This document shows, in pieces, positions 9,205 to 21,200 of a stretch of 25,660 nucleotides of DNA. The translations under genes were made by a program, and so were the position numbers. The stretch is from Actinomortierella ambigua (lineage: Eukaryota; Mortierellomycota; Mortierellomycetes; Mortierellales; Mortierellaceae). The notes under the pieces were generated by a model, which was not told the origin of the DNA, ran no database searches, and worked only from the letters and a program-made list of their open reading frames with translations. How positions within the stretch are numbered: the stretch's first letter is position 1; each line of letters opens with the position of its first letter. The DNA lies in NCBI GenBank assembly GCA_016098155.1, contig JAAAJB010000517.1, positions 1-25,660 on the forward strand, read 5' to 3'.

Positions 9205-9490
9205 GTAGTTAGAGAGAGAGGAAGAGAGAGAGAGAGTGCAGAGGGAGAGAATGGAGAATGGAGAGGGAAGGAGGGGAAAGAGAGAAAGAGAAAGAGAGAG
9301 AGAGACAGAGACTTCAATAAGTTTCAGATAAAGACCGAGGAACAAGGTTCGACAAGACGAGAAGTTGGTTTGCTGCCGTCTTTTTTTTTGAGTGTGTGAA
9401 TGTGGAATGGCAATGGGGGGGGGGGGGGGGTTGGGTTGAAAGGAGAGAAAGAGAGAGAGAGAGAAGCAAGCAAGCAAGCAAGCAAGGGAC
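9205..9490. repeat. Cluster of purine microsatellites upstream of the C2-protein gene
   Basis: (AG)n runs lie at about 9211-9236 and 9278-9306, a 16-base G run at 9415-9430 and about five CAAG units at 9464-9486. On the gene's strand these are pyrimidine tracts immediately 5' of its start codon. The open frames here are low-complexity artefacts. Confidence 0.85.
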
Positions 9491-9782
9491 GGAGAAAACA
9501 ACAACAACAAAAGAAAGGGGGCAGCAGGGGAGGGGTTTTTCTCCCCACCCCACCCCTGTCTCGTCTCACCGCGTGTACAACACCCAAAAGCGCATTCGCG
9601 TGGCTGTGCCACCATGCCAGCCACACCCACAACAACGATATTATTGCATTTGGTCGTGTTTCCCTGTGTCTCTCATACATCACAAGTTACAAGTGGGACA
9701 TCACTCTCTCCCTTTGACGTGACGAGAAGCCTGGTGAATGTCGCGTGTATGTAACATTCTGTTCGTCTGGTCAAGTCCATTC

Positions 9783-10164
9783 AAGACAATATCGTGGTGC
9801 CTACCTTCTAAAGTAAAATTGTGTCCAACGCACAATTGAACCAAAGACCAAGTAATCTCATATTGTCCCTGCTGGCTAACGATGCTTGTGATGCACACTG
9901 GAGAGGCAAGTAGAAGAGCAGCTGGACGTACCCTGGACCTATGCTGGACACTAGCACCGCAAATGGCCATCCAACCATAGACTATTCAAACACCAATAGA
10001 CAATGCTCGCCGAGGTGCATCAATAGCTGCCACGGTATGGCGAGCAGGGGAATCTTTGAGCGGTAGGTGTAAAATGAAATTGTTTGGTAACTTCTTTCAT
10101 TGTCCATAGTGACCCATGGACACAATGGTTCTTGAAAAAAAAATAGGCACCACGATATTGTCTT
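9783..10164. repeat. Degenerate long inverted repeat, MITE-like or hairpin-forming
   Basis: The outer 21 bases match perfectly in inverted orientation (9783-9803 against 10144-10164). Inward, 9818-9827 pairs with 10117-10126 (ATTGTGTCCA). Further in, 9867-9901 resembles the complement of about 10010-10050 (CCCTGCT-x-GC ... TGATGCAC). The element is therefore two decayed arms of roughly 120-150 bp around a ~110-bp centre, with an internal 8-bp stem (10004-10011 with 10039-10046). No target-site duplication was identified and no transposase is present. Confidence 0.65.
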
Positions 10165-10758
10165 CTCGCCACGAGCTACGATCCTAGGTAGTTTTCGGAC
10201 CGAAACTCGAGATTCATGCCCAAACCAACTTTTTTTTTTTTCGCTTCCTACGGACAACCTTCTGGTCGGTCAGGGGGTGCACTGCAAATGTCAGAAATTG
10301 GTGGCAACTACCCCCAAGTTCTGGACATACTGCATGCTAGCTCCATGGCGATGGAAGGTACTGCTTTGAAGCTGACCATGCTGCTCGAGACACTTCTGTG
10401 GACCATCATTGTCTATGCCTCGATTAGACACAATGAGGTTTCTCGGTCGACTAGGATAAAAAGTCTGTGCCACAGACCCGCAAGATAAAGTACTCCAAAC
10501 CTTGTCCTCGACACATCCCAAAAGGGGGGGGGGGGTTCGTGTTGTTTCTTTATCTTTTTTTCGCAACTCTCCCTCGTACAACAGGTGTGCGCTCCCTTTA
10601 TTGCTTAAATCGAGTCTCTGCCTCCTCCCACCATTGCCTTTGGTGTGCAAATTGGGCCGGTGGCGCGCAATTGATTGAATTTTGCATTTGTCAAAGTTGG
10701 CACGAAATTCACACATTCAATCTGTTTTATGGATGAATGCTCGTAGGGTTTGAAGAAT

Positions 10759-11817
10759 ATGTCCACGAAAAAGGCTTCTCAGGGAAAGGCCAACAAGCCC
10801 AACCAAGTAAAGCAAAGTGTTGACTATGTGAGAGATGTCTTTAATCGCTTTGATTGTGCTCGATGCGTACCTGTTGTCTGATATCTCGTTCTATTGTCTT
10901 CTCCTTTTTTGGTTGCTCAGGGCGTGGATGACACGGAAAAGGTGGTCAGGAAGGCGCTTCGCGAGTGGAGGATGCAGGTCGCGGACAACGCCCGGATGAT
11001 GAAGATGCCATGGCCCCAACCTGAAATGGTTATGGATGACAAAAGTCTGGATGTGGTGGTGCAGATGGTCGCGGAGAGAGGAGATCCCGACTTGATTCGA
11101 AACCGTCTTTCGTTCTGGAGTCTCGAGGCCATCTATGGCGACCACCTTCTTGGACACATTAAAAAAATTCGATTGCCACAAGTACCGGGCAAGGCCCCCG
11201 CCGCCAAGCCTCCTCCACCCAAGCCTCCTGCCGATGAGGAGCCATGGGATCCACGCTATGTACGATATGAAGGGCTACCCAAAGGAGACAAACCCTACTC
11301 ATTCAAGAGCGGGCCGAGCAAGACTCCTGTGGAGCTGGACAGGGGCATGATGTTGACGCACCTCCCTCTGACAGGCTACATTGACAACTATCTCGGCAAA
11401 GATCTCTTCAACGGCACGAACGACAAAGGCGGCAAGGAGAGCAAGCAGGCTGACGAGCGCAAGGAAGAACCATCGGTCGCAGACACTGCGGAGGCTGTAC
11501 AGCTTCTCCAGGCCATGATGCAAGCGCATGCCCGGGCGCGGACCACGGGCGCGATCAACAGGAATCGTGTCCAGAGTGACAACGGGTGGGGCCGGTACAG
11601 CGACGAGGAGGACGAAGATAGCGACTGGGGAGACCTCAGCGATTGCTCAGCGACCTCCTCGGTGCAGAGGGCTGCCAAACAACATGTGAAGCAGACCCTG
11701 CGGGATTTTGCATCACGCTTCGAGCGTGAGTTTGGGATTGGCGGTCACAACAGCGACGAGGATTCATGGACGGACGACGACGGCGACGATGACGACGAGA
11801 GGATTTCTATTGACTGA
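10759..11817 (+). CDS. Hypothetical protein with acidic C-terminal tail (two exons)
   Basis: Exons 10759..10806 and 10921..11817 are joined in phase 0 over a 114-nt intron (GTAAAG...TGCTCAG), giving 314 aa. I do not recognise the family. The first exon is a short Lys-rich leader (MSTKKASQGKANKPNQ). Residues ~17-100 look globular and helical, with a Trp/Arg/Met-rich stretch (KALREWRMQ) and LIRNRLSFWSLEAIYG. A Lys/Pro hinge follows (~108-125), then a conserved-looking segment WDPRYVRYEGLP. Residues ~205-235 form an Ala-rich helix, and the end is strongly acidic (DEEDEDSDWGD and, near the end, DDDGDDDDER). Between the two acidic blocks an amphipathic helix (KQTLRDFASRFEREFG) stands out. An acidic tail plus basic leader suggests a nuclear or nucleic-acid/histone-related protein, but that is a guess. 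It converges on the synaptojanin gene, with 265 bp between the stops. Confidence 0.82.
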
Positions 11818-12082
11818 GTCATCTCCGTGGGAGATGCAACAGACTGTAGCATAGCCTCTCCTGCGTTTGCCACTTGTTTTATATCTACGATCAATATCCC
11901 CTTTGAAACCACCCTGTCTTTGTATGCTTCCTTCTTTTTCTTTTCTCCTTGCTTGGAATCCTTCTTCCCGCCATTCATGGTACAAACATATTCTTCATGG
12001 GGGATATATTCGAGCTTCCTTTTTTTGCCCTTTATGAAGTTTAGGTGTCAATACTCCTAACAGAAGAAGAAGAAGAAAATGT

Positions 12083-15000
12083 TTACTTTGACTTCCAGAA
12101 AGCAAATGCATCTACTTTCTCCTCTTCTTCTTCTGCCTTCACTGAATTACTGTCGGAAGTCTTTTTGGTAGCACCGTCTCCCCCAGCAGCAGTGGATGTC
12201 GTCAATGCTGTAGCCTTTTCTGAGCCGGGGGTGCCACTTGCAGCGGCCAACGCAGCGATGGCATTTTTGACAGATCCATCTTCGGGCAACTTGTCGCGTC
12301 GCTCCTCGTCCTCTTTGTTGGCCTCTCTCGGGTTGGAAGAAACGGGTTTGCGAGAGTTGGCTACGACCGATGCCGCTGATGCTTTGGTGGTGGTGGAAGA
12401 GGATACGTTGGTGGTGGTAGTCTTGGGTGCTACCGAAGGGTTTGCTAAACCAGGCAAAGGTTGTTGCTGCTGCCTCAGCTTTGATAATCCTGACGAAGCT
12501 GTGGAAGACTTGGTGGCGGACAAAGCCGAAGAGGAAGTAGTAACCTGATGACCTTGAAGATTGGTGGAGGACTGAGCGCTGCCTGGAGCCTGCTGTTCGC
12601 TGCGCTTGCGATCGTTCTCCAGGAGCGCATCCAGACCGCTCAAGGGCTGCTTTGCAGCTGTTGGGGCTGGCTTGATGATGGTTGGTGCAGAGGTCAGAGG
12701 CTTGGACGATAACGGCGACGCCATGGATGGAGTGACGGTATCCGACTGCCTGTAGACCTTTGTAACAACAGTGCTGCTGTCAGTGACCGAGCTCGACGAG
12801 TTCACTGACGCATGACCATTGCTTGCATTCTGGCCAAACGACTTGGCCAGCTTGGAGACAGACGGCGGCGGCGCTGCAGAGTCTCCGTCCTCGGATGCAG
12901 CAGCAGTAGTAACGGCGGCAACCGAAGGGTCCATCTCCACGAGAGCACTGCGAGCCGTCGTTGTGGCGGACGCCTTAAAGCCAGTAGAGGTCTTGACAGC
13001 GGGTTTGGATTCCTTGGAGGGAACAAGAGGCGCAGGTTTCTTCTCCACAACACCGTTCGAGACCTCGGCTCCCGGCAGTTGGATCTTGGCCGGAGGCTGC
13101 GACGGCGTCCTGGAAGGTTCAGGCTGGGAATTCTTCTCAAATGCGCTCACTAAGCTGCTAGTCATCTTGGGCCGAATGGCAGTGACATCCCCTTCGTCCT
13201 CCCGAGCAACGGCGACGGCAGAATGGCTGGGCTGCTTTGGGGCAGGCAACGGTGCTGGTTTTTGAGGGGCATACAAGCTGGCCGCGCCGCTTTTCAGAGC
13301 CGAGGGCTTCACAAGTGTTTCGGTTGGGTCCTGGTTTTCATCCGCCTTGTCGGCCTTGGGCGCTCTCGATGGGGGAGGTGCTGGGCGTTCGGAATTTGTT
13401 GGCTTTGGTGACTGTTGCTGGCGAGGGGTGGTCATTGCGGTGTCCTTGGCTGGAACAGGTGTAAATGCTTTGGGTGTCGATGCTGGCAGAGACTTTTGGG
13501 TATCCTTGGTATCCTTTTGCAAAACGCCGTTGCTATCACTGTCATCATCGTCATCGTCATCGTCCGTGTCATCAGCCTTTTTGTGTTGGGGTGGGGGAGG
13601 TGCAGGTCGTCGTGTCAACGTAGTGTTCTTGGTACCAGAAATACCGACGGCAAGCGGGGCGGGCATGGCTCTTCGGCTTGGTGGCGGGGCTGGGGGTCGC
13701 TTGTTGACAGCGGATGCAATACCGCCTTTTTGACCCGCTCCTTGTGTCTGTCCTAAAATCGTTGGGCCCTTGAATGAACCGTCAATGTCTCCCAAGAGAT
13801 CTACCATGGGCTTCCTGACAGGCAAGGGTGGTTGGGCTGGCGTCTTGGAGCCTGGCGGCGATGGACCCGAAGGTGGTGGCGATGAGGCCGGTCGACTGGT
13901 ATCGGCCGTCGTCTCTTTGGATGTGACCACACGGAAGTGATCATTCACAAAGGGGTTGCGATGGTTGGAGGGAATTCGCTTTGTGGTTGAATCCAAGGGG
14001 TCGTTCCACCACTGGTGGAGATCTGAGCTGGGCTTTGGCAAAGCATCTTGACTTGTCACCATCACGCCAGCGCTAGTAGTGCGGGCTGCTGCTGCCATGA
14101 CCGCTTTGATACCCAAGGCAGAATTATCCTTGCGTGACCGAATTGAGTCATTGCCGGACAACAGCGACATGCTTGAGTTGTTTCGGTAGAGGGTTCGCTC
14201 AAGCTCGTCCTTGACATGGGCATCCAGGACGTCCAACTCTAGCACAAACATGGACATGACGGGGCGATGATCTGACTTGCGAAGCTCGGCACGCGTATAG
14301 CTCGTCTGGTAGACACCCTGACCACGATATAGGATGCGATCGGTCCAAGCAGGGGCACGATACTTTTCGCTGGTGTCGTAGCGATCCGTGCCAATGTCAT
14401 ATCGGTAAGTTGGTGCAAAAGCGATGATGCCTTCCCGGTATCCCATGAAAGCCTCGCCATAATCGATCGATCTCTTGAGCTGGTCAAATTTGAAGAGCTC
14501 AAAGTAGTTTCCCTGTGACGCAAGTGCTCGTACCTATTGTTGCAGTTGAAGAGGGTGAGATTCGGGCTAACCAAATCGCGGCCAACACAGTGCCTCCATC
14601 AGAATATTTGCTCCCATCCTTTCCTTACTTCGTCATTCTCTTTATCGAGGCGGTAGTTGAAATCACCGCACCAGATAATAATGCTAACATGTGGATAGAC
14701 AACGCGCAAATTAGTGGGCTGAAGATTTTCACGAGTAAAACAAAGCCACAAGCATCTTGCAATCCTTCAACATACTCGTGGCCCAAAATTGTACGTCCTC
14801 TTGAGAAACAGATGCCAGAGTCGATGGTATGAAAGTCGTTGTTACGATCATCGATGTTGTCTTGGCCGGACGCCAGATGCGACGTGACAAAGCAGAGTGT
14901 CGTTTCAAAATAGTCCATGCGGATGGCTACTGCGCCCTTGTTGCCCGCCATACCACCCATACCAGTCTAATTTGACAAGCAAGGTAAGGAGGTTAGATTT

Positions 15001-17879
15001 ATGCATTACTCAGTACGTTCACATGACCATCTTTTGCCCGATGGGACGATTGGTGGAAAGCGAGGATGGGTACCTTTTTGATGTTGCACTCGACATTCTT
15101 GATGTTGGGCGTGTTCTCCTCTTTGACATAGATCATCAAGGCGGCACCAACAAGCTGCTCTGAACGAAGCTGGACATAGCGTGACATGGTTCCCGGACGA
15201 TTGATTGCCTTTTCGACCTCCCGCTCCCAAACTTCGCGCTTGGAAACATCGGTGGCCATGATCTGCTTTGGTGTCAGCTTGACAATCTCCTGGAAGCCAA
15301 TGACATACAAGTCGGGCTCCGAAACTTCGTCGCTCTTGAACCGCAGCCATGGCTCTAGTGATTCGCCACCTGGGACCTTGCCGTTCAAGTTGTAGGTGCC
15401 GACAAAGACGTCGATCTGCGCCTTTTGCAAATACTCGTTCTTCCGCGCGGTCATCTCCGACGAGATTGACTCATGGACTGGATCATGCACCATAACAGGA
15501 TATTGTCCGCCCATTTTACCCTATTAATCGTGATATAAAAAAAAGTCGAAGCAAAGCCCAATCGGAGATTGTGAGTGAATTTTTGTATCGACAATTGCCG
15601 AATAGAAAACATGTTGTTGGGAAGTGCTTCGTACCAACAGCTGGTCAATTATATCCTGGCGATCCTTGTCTTGAAAGTTGTTGATGTAGAATCTGTTGAT
15701 CGATTTGGTCGCATCGCCAAGGAATCCCGCCAAAGACATCTTGCCGGATCTGGTGACCTCTGACTTTAGGGCTCCTGTGCCCGTGTAGATTTTGGACAAG
15801 CTATCGCCATTTTGCGCCCAAAGATCCGAGTGTTGAGCAAGTAAGGAGTACATCCGTTCACGCTCATTGCCGTCGAGATTGAAAAAGAGTGACTCAATGG
15901 CGCCTTTGGACAGGTTGCTTTGAATAACGTTTGTCCTAAAAGTCGATTCGATGAGGATAAAATTAGAAAATATGTTGCAGCAGCCCGAGGTGCGCAGCGT
16001 CGACCTTTTTTTTTTTCTTCTCTTCCTTCGTACCTGTCTAGGCAGTCGAGACAGTTGGTGCGGAACACACCCTTTTGTGTCTGCACGATCGTGTTGCTCG
16101 CAAGGTCGTGGTAAAAGTAGCCGTACTTTTCAGAGTCGCCCTGGACATGGCGCAATAGAGTCTGAACTTGGTCGTAGTTGCCGCCTTTGACCTGAGAGTG
16201 ATAGTCAAACTTGGTCATATGTACGTGCTGCAACAAGGGCCCAAGTGCCTCCACCTGACGCCTGTATTCCTGGGACAAGGTGAGCTCTCCTGAATCTTTG
16301 ATGCCCAGCAAATCCACAATATGCACGTCCTCGTATCTGTTGATCAGCTCCTCGAAATGGCGCCGAACCGCGGGTTTCGTTGCGTCTGTGCCTCGCGACA
16401 ACTGGATCTTGTGGGCCATCAACTGCAGTCCCTGCTGCTCCCAGAATACTAGGTGAGAGGTGAACGAAAAGCGTGAATATTATGAAGCTGGGAGTGGGAA
16501 AAACTGGTGAAAGAGAGGTCCAGCGAGTTTGGGTGTTTTTTTTTTACCTGGTACGCTTCCGCGAATCTGAGTGTAGGCGAAACACCACTCGCTGTTCGAA
16601 AGGATCGTTTCCGTCTACAAAACACAAGGTAAGCAAAGTCAGCCTTAGCTCCTCTGCGTTGCAAAGTGCCATTGGACGCCATGTGAAAACAGGTGGTAAT
16701 TCTTACCTCGACAAAGTTGGCAACGTGACCATTGTCGTCAATTCCACGCGTGTTATATCTTGTGCCTGGTGTGAGCATCGGGATGTTGGGTGGTCTTAGT
16801 ATTCATACAAAATAACATACACTCCACAATTGACGACGCAACAGTCGTGCTCAGTACAGTACCTGCACGCATTGAGCTCAGGCGAGAGATCACTGTGAGT
16901 TGTGTCGGCTGGGTAGAAGTTCTGAACGATAGACAGCCTGCAAAGCCTTGGATGGCATGTACCAAAAATCCATTCAAGTCCAACTCTTCTCGGTCCTGAT
17001 CATCCAGATGACTCCGATAAGCCAGTAGTTCTTTTAGGAGAAAGTGGTTCCACAAATAGTTGGTGTCGTAATCTTGACTGGTCTGTGCGTTCATTTTCTC
17101 CTGAGCTTGGATCGACCTAGATATGCCCCCCAAAGAACCCATGTTTTAGCGAGAAGAGCAAACATGACGACTTGTCATCTGATTTCGACGAGGTTCAGTA
17201 ACAAAAAAAAAGGCGTCTTTACCTGGACTGAATGGAGCGCGTGATGTCAACCTGGGGAGAAAAGTAGAATGTGCCTGAGGAAAGCACCTTTTCGAGTTCT
17301 CGACAAGGGTGGGGGATCATGTTTTGTTCCTGGTCGACCGAGTCGTAACTAAAGTCTGTGGGCTGTCCGGGTATAAAGTCCTCGTCTGGAGTGTTGCCCG
17401 TGAGGGAGAAAAACTTCACCGACACAATCCTGTACACAGACTCGCCCAGCCGAATGTCGCCCACCTTGACGCACGACGTGATCAAGACGATGAACGTGTC
17501 TAAACCAGAGAAATGGGCGATTCACCACGCACAAGAGGGAGCAGCTTCTATCAGAATATTGATTGGTCAATCACAACATATGGGGGCAGTTGGTCAAACC
17601 CGTTTTTTACTCGACAGATTGAGTGGTCGTACCTTGACCATGATGCATTAGTCCCAAGCATCCATAGATAGGGCGCGGGTGCAATTTGTGGTACAACGAC
17701 TGCTCAAAGTCAGACGAAGGCTCGAGTCGCACCGAGCATTGAGGCTGCCCACGAGCATCAGGCTTGGGGTGCAATGAAAAGTGCATGACCTGGGTCGAGT
17801 CTACGTCTTGCCAGCCCGCGCATGGACGGATGGCAATGGTGCGCGGAGCGTCATACGAGACGAAGACCTCGGCCTGCAT
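12083..17879 (-). CDS. Synaptojanin-like phosphoinositide phosphatase (Sac1 + 5-phosphatase + Pro-rich tail)
   Basis: Exons: 17879..17633, 17499..17223, 17116..16863, 16765..16707, 16614..16548, 16448..16034, 15935..15635, 15520..15074, 14966..14776, 14683..14629, 14533..12083. All ten GT-AG introns (92-133 nt) keep phase, giving 1587 aa. The Sac domain (~1-500) has RAGTRYN...NVxNFVE-type motifs and an intact CX5R loop, NCLDCLDRTN (C434, R440). The inositol 5-phosphatase domain (~575-870) has FVGTYNLNG, GFQEIV, GNKGAVAIR, TSHLASG, WCGDFNYRLD, PAWTDRIL (832-839) and SDHRPV. The ~700-residue tail is Pro/Ser/Thr-rich with polyproline clusters and an NPF motif (NHRNPFVNDHF), the ligand of EH-domain endocytic proteins. 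This is the Inp52/Inp53 order: it should dephosphorylate PI(4)P/PI(3)P by Sac and PI(4,5)P2 by the 5-phosphatase at endocytic and Golgi membranes. Both active sites look functional. The frame is open upstream of the chosen ATG, but the first conserved segment begins at it. Confidence 0.94.
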
Positions 17880-18231
17880 CGCGTGCGACAAAGTGGTGAT
17901 GGGGAGATGAGAGGGACAGAGGGAGGGGCAGGATGGGGAAGGAGGAATTGATGAAGAAGTGTCGGGAGTGTCGGGAGGGAAGGTGGGCGATGAGTGAAGT
18001 GTCGACTCTTCAAAACCAAGTGGAGGGGGAATAGAGCAAAACGTTGGGCTGTCTGGCAGTGTGCAGTTTTGTCTCACCTCCACTGTGCAGCTCGAATGAA
18101 CTTCTGCTGGCGGTTTCTCTCGAGTTTTCACCGTCACTAAATGAAGCCGCCGCGTGGTGGGCCACAAAACAACAAAATACGCGCGCCTTTGGAAACGTCC
18201 AGGGACCAAACTCTTTGCCAACTACCAGAGC
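17880..18231. promoter_or_regulatory. Shared bidirectional promoter of the synaptojanin and MRC1 genes
   Basis: The two start codons point away from each other with 352 bp between them. CGCG-containing elements occur near the MRC1 side (CCGCGTGG at about 18149-18156, TACGCGCGCC at about 18179-18187). They resemble but do not equal the ACGCGT MCB box used by G1/S genes in yeasts. No TATA box is obvious. Confidence 0.65.
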
Positions 18232-21200
18232 ATGTCGACCGAGATGGACAAGAGCCTCATGGCCCTCATGGGCATTGAGGAGGGCTCTGCTGACATTCCT
18301 CAGGACAATCAGGACACTGGCGGTAGCTTCTTCGATTCGGCATCCGACTCGGACTCGGACATGATGCACAAGTCAACACCTAGCAAGCAGCCTGCTCCTG
18401 CTCCTACTCCTGCTGCTCATTCCTCCAGTCTCTTCCAAAAACTTACTCGGCAAAGCTCACCACCAGCGGTGTCTACATCAAGGCCTACTCTAGAACTAGC
18501 GAATCACGCATTGGACACTGAGGAAGACGATGATGACCTGCTACCGCCTATGGAGAGCATCCTACAAAAGCCCTCTGTTCCCAGCAGCTCCAAGCCAAAG
18601 AGACTCACCCTTGCCGAAAGGATGAAGACCAAGAGCGGCGAGAGGGCCCGTTTGCAAACGAGCGAGCCTGCTTCTGTCGACATCCCGACACTCGAGTACA
18701 ACACTTTGTCCTTCCAACCATCGTTCAGCTCGCTTCCATCCTTTGAGGATGCGACACTCGGCTCACAGGCAACCCAGGAGCTGAGAGAAGAATTACAGGA
18801 GCTACAGGAAGATGGAGGAGATAATCACAGGAAGGATTCTGATGACGATATGCTTTCAGATGGCGAGGCTAGCTATGAACGTCCAGAACCAAAAGCACCG
18901 CCATCCTTGTCCAAGCGAGAACAGAAGAGGCTTCAGGACGCACGGCGGAATGAAATGCTCGATATCCAGCGCCAAAAGGAGCAGCTCCTTAGAAATGCAC
19001 CTCTCCCTATTCAGCAACGAGTCTCCAAAAAGTTTACACTTGCCTCCTTGCTTGAAAAAGCGCGGAACCAACCGTAAGCATCTTGCCTTTGTCCGAAATG
19101 AGTGCAGTGGCGGGATATATAGGCAACATTGAAACTCTCCTAACATCAACCAATTGCGTGTTCATCTAGGGTGGTAGCCGTTCAGCCAGAGCAACCAGAT
19201 CCGGCAGGGTCGCAGAGCAAGCCAGCAGTCGTCTCATTACTCGACACCGACTCGGAAGACGAGAAGCGGGGACAGCAACAAAGGAAGCGAGCGCAGCAAC
19301 AAACATTTTTGATGAACCCATTGTCGAAGAGCATGCAAAAGATGAGGATTGATCCACCCTTGCCATCGTCAACATCGCCCGTGAAAAGTCCCACCAAACC
19401 CACTGGCACCCACCAGCCTGGCCAAGCACCATCGGGCATGGGCATCGAGGAGTTTAACAAAACGATGCGCCGGCAACTTGCCAAGAGCAACCTTCGACGC
19501 CGCCTAGAGTCAGAGGCGGATGCGAAGAAAATGGGCGTCTGGAAGTCCCCCGAGGAGTATGCAGCAGAACAGCTCCAGGCCGAGGACACACTCTCCAAGG
19601 ACACTGATGCTGGTGAAGATGGCGACAACGAGGAGGAGGATGAAGACTATGATCCCGAAAATGAGAACGACGCCGAGGGCCAAGGCGAGGGTGAGATGGA
19701 GTATGGTAGTGCTGACGAAGAAGAGGTCGAGCTGGCCAAAGCCAGAGAGCTGAAGAATGTGATGATCGACGACGAGGCCATGAGTGACAAGGAAGGTCCT
19801 GATACTGCCCAGCAAGCCGACGACGAAGAAGAGGAGGATGAAGAGGAGGATGACAGTGAGGATGAAGACGATATGGCAGAGAATCTGGTCCAGCGAAGGA
19901 AGCCTGGTAGGCGGAGGAACGTCATTGGAGACGACGACGATGTCAAAGTTGTGGTGGTTCATTCCAAGGAGCCTCTCGAGTCTGTCGATGTTGACGAGGC
20001 TGCATTGAGCTCTGATCTGCCAGAGTCGGAGGAATCGGGTCAGGAGAGCGACGTGTTGCAGGAATCCGACTTGGAGATGGATCAGAACGGTATTCAGGAT
20101 GAAGAAGACAACACACAATCCTCGATCAGTGGCGCCCTTGATTTCTTGTCCGGCAACTTTGGTACGCCGGCTGTACAAAAGAATGATGCATCTCCTATCG
20201 TGAGCCCCGACGCCATGGGAGAGGCTATGCAGTCCATGAGGAGCGACAGCATGATCTCTCCATCTATGTCCGTCCCAACAGCATCGCTTGAGGAGCTTCC
20301 ACCACCGGCCCAGGCTGACCGCAACGCCTTTGATGTCTTGCAGTCGAGAATGCGTCGTCTGGAGAAGCGCGAGCAAAAGCAGAAGGAGGCTTTCAAGGGC
20401 AAGTCAGCCTTTATCGAATACGAGGCCGAGGAGGAAGATGATGAATTTAAGGGTTTTGGAGGCGCCGATTACGAGTCGGACATTGACAACGATGACTATG
20501 ATATGGAAGATGGCATGCTCGACCACGGCGTGAAGCTCAAGGTACAGGATGTTGCGGCCGTGCGCCAACTGCATATGGAGCAGGAGCAAGCCCAGCATGA
20601 CAAGGACATTTCCGAGCTCGTGCAAGGCATTGCAGCCGGCAACCTCTGGAAGCGGCGGAGTGGACGGATGGATGATTTGGACATGTTGGATACAGATGAC
20701 GAGGAGGAGGCGGAGCGTCGCCGGCGGATCAAGAAGCTCAAGGTGTCAGAGAAGTTTGAGAAGCTGGCAGACAACCCACAAACGGCCGCGTTCGCAAAGG
20801 CGTTCGAGAAGAACGTTGGCGACGAGGAGCTCATGTTTTTGCAGGAGCCCATCGACAGCGATGAGGAGGAGAAGACAATTCGCAAGCTCCAGAGGCGTGG
20901 CACGTTGTCGGCCTCTATCTCGGATATTGACAGCGATGTCGAGGGCGGCGGACAGGATGGTAGTGAAGAAGAGGACGATCTGATGAAGGAAGCGGCAGCG
21001 GCAGCAGCAACAGCAGCAGCGGAGGCCGCGAAGAAGGCCGCTCTGGAACTCTTGGACGATGGCGAGGAGGAAAGCGATGAAGATGTCCTCAACACCGACC
21101 GGAGGCGCGAGCGATTGGCCAAGGCGCGTGCTGATCCAACCAGTGAGGGTAGCGAACGTCGCTCCAGCATGGCCGATCGTGTGGACGAGTACGAGGCAAC

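Larger units (their letters stand above)
9200..10758. other. Long intergenic region, no gene recognised
   Basis: This 1.56-kb spacer holds the promoters of the flanking divergent genes. The left third is purine-rich microsatellite sequence and the middle a degenerate inverted repeat. Poly-T and poly-G runs occur near 10229 and 10526. A short imperfect palindrome (GTTTTCGG-A-CCGAAAC) lies near 10191-10207. Open frames on both strands show no domain. No tRNA fold was found. Confidence 0.6.

Noticed and set aside
9196..9722. Overlapping frames of 105-144 codons on both strands
   Set aside because: They consist of translated (AG)n, poly-G and CAAG microsatellites.
9818..9860. Possible minus-strand tRNA T-arm (GGTTCAATT)
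   Set aside because: The flanking bases do not pair as a T stem and no anticodon arm or acceptor stem could be built.
12045..13756. Several 75-167-codon plus-strand frames
   Set aside because: They are shadows of the long final exon of the synaptojanin gene.
19510..20376. 288-codon open frame on the minus strand
   Set aside because: It is antisense to the Asp/Glu-rich part of MRC1; acidic GAN codons give hydrophobic-looking antisense translation without meaning.
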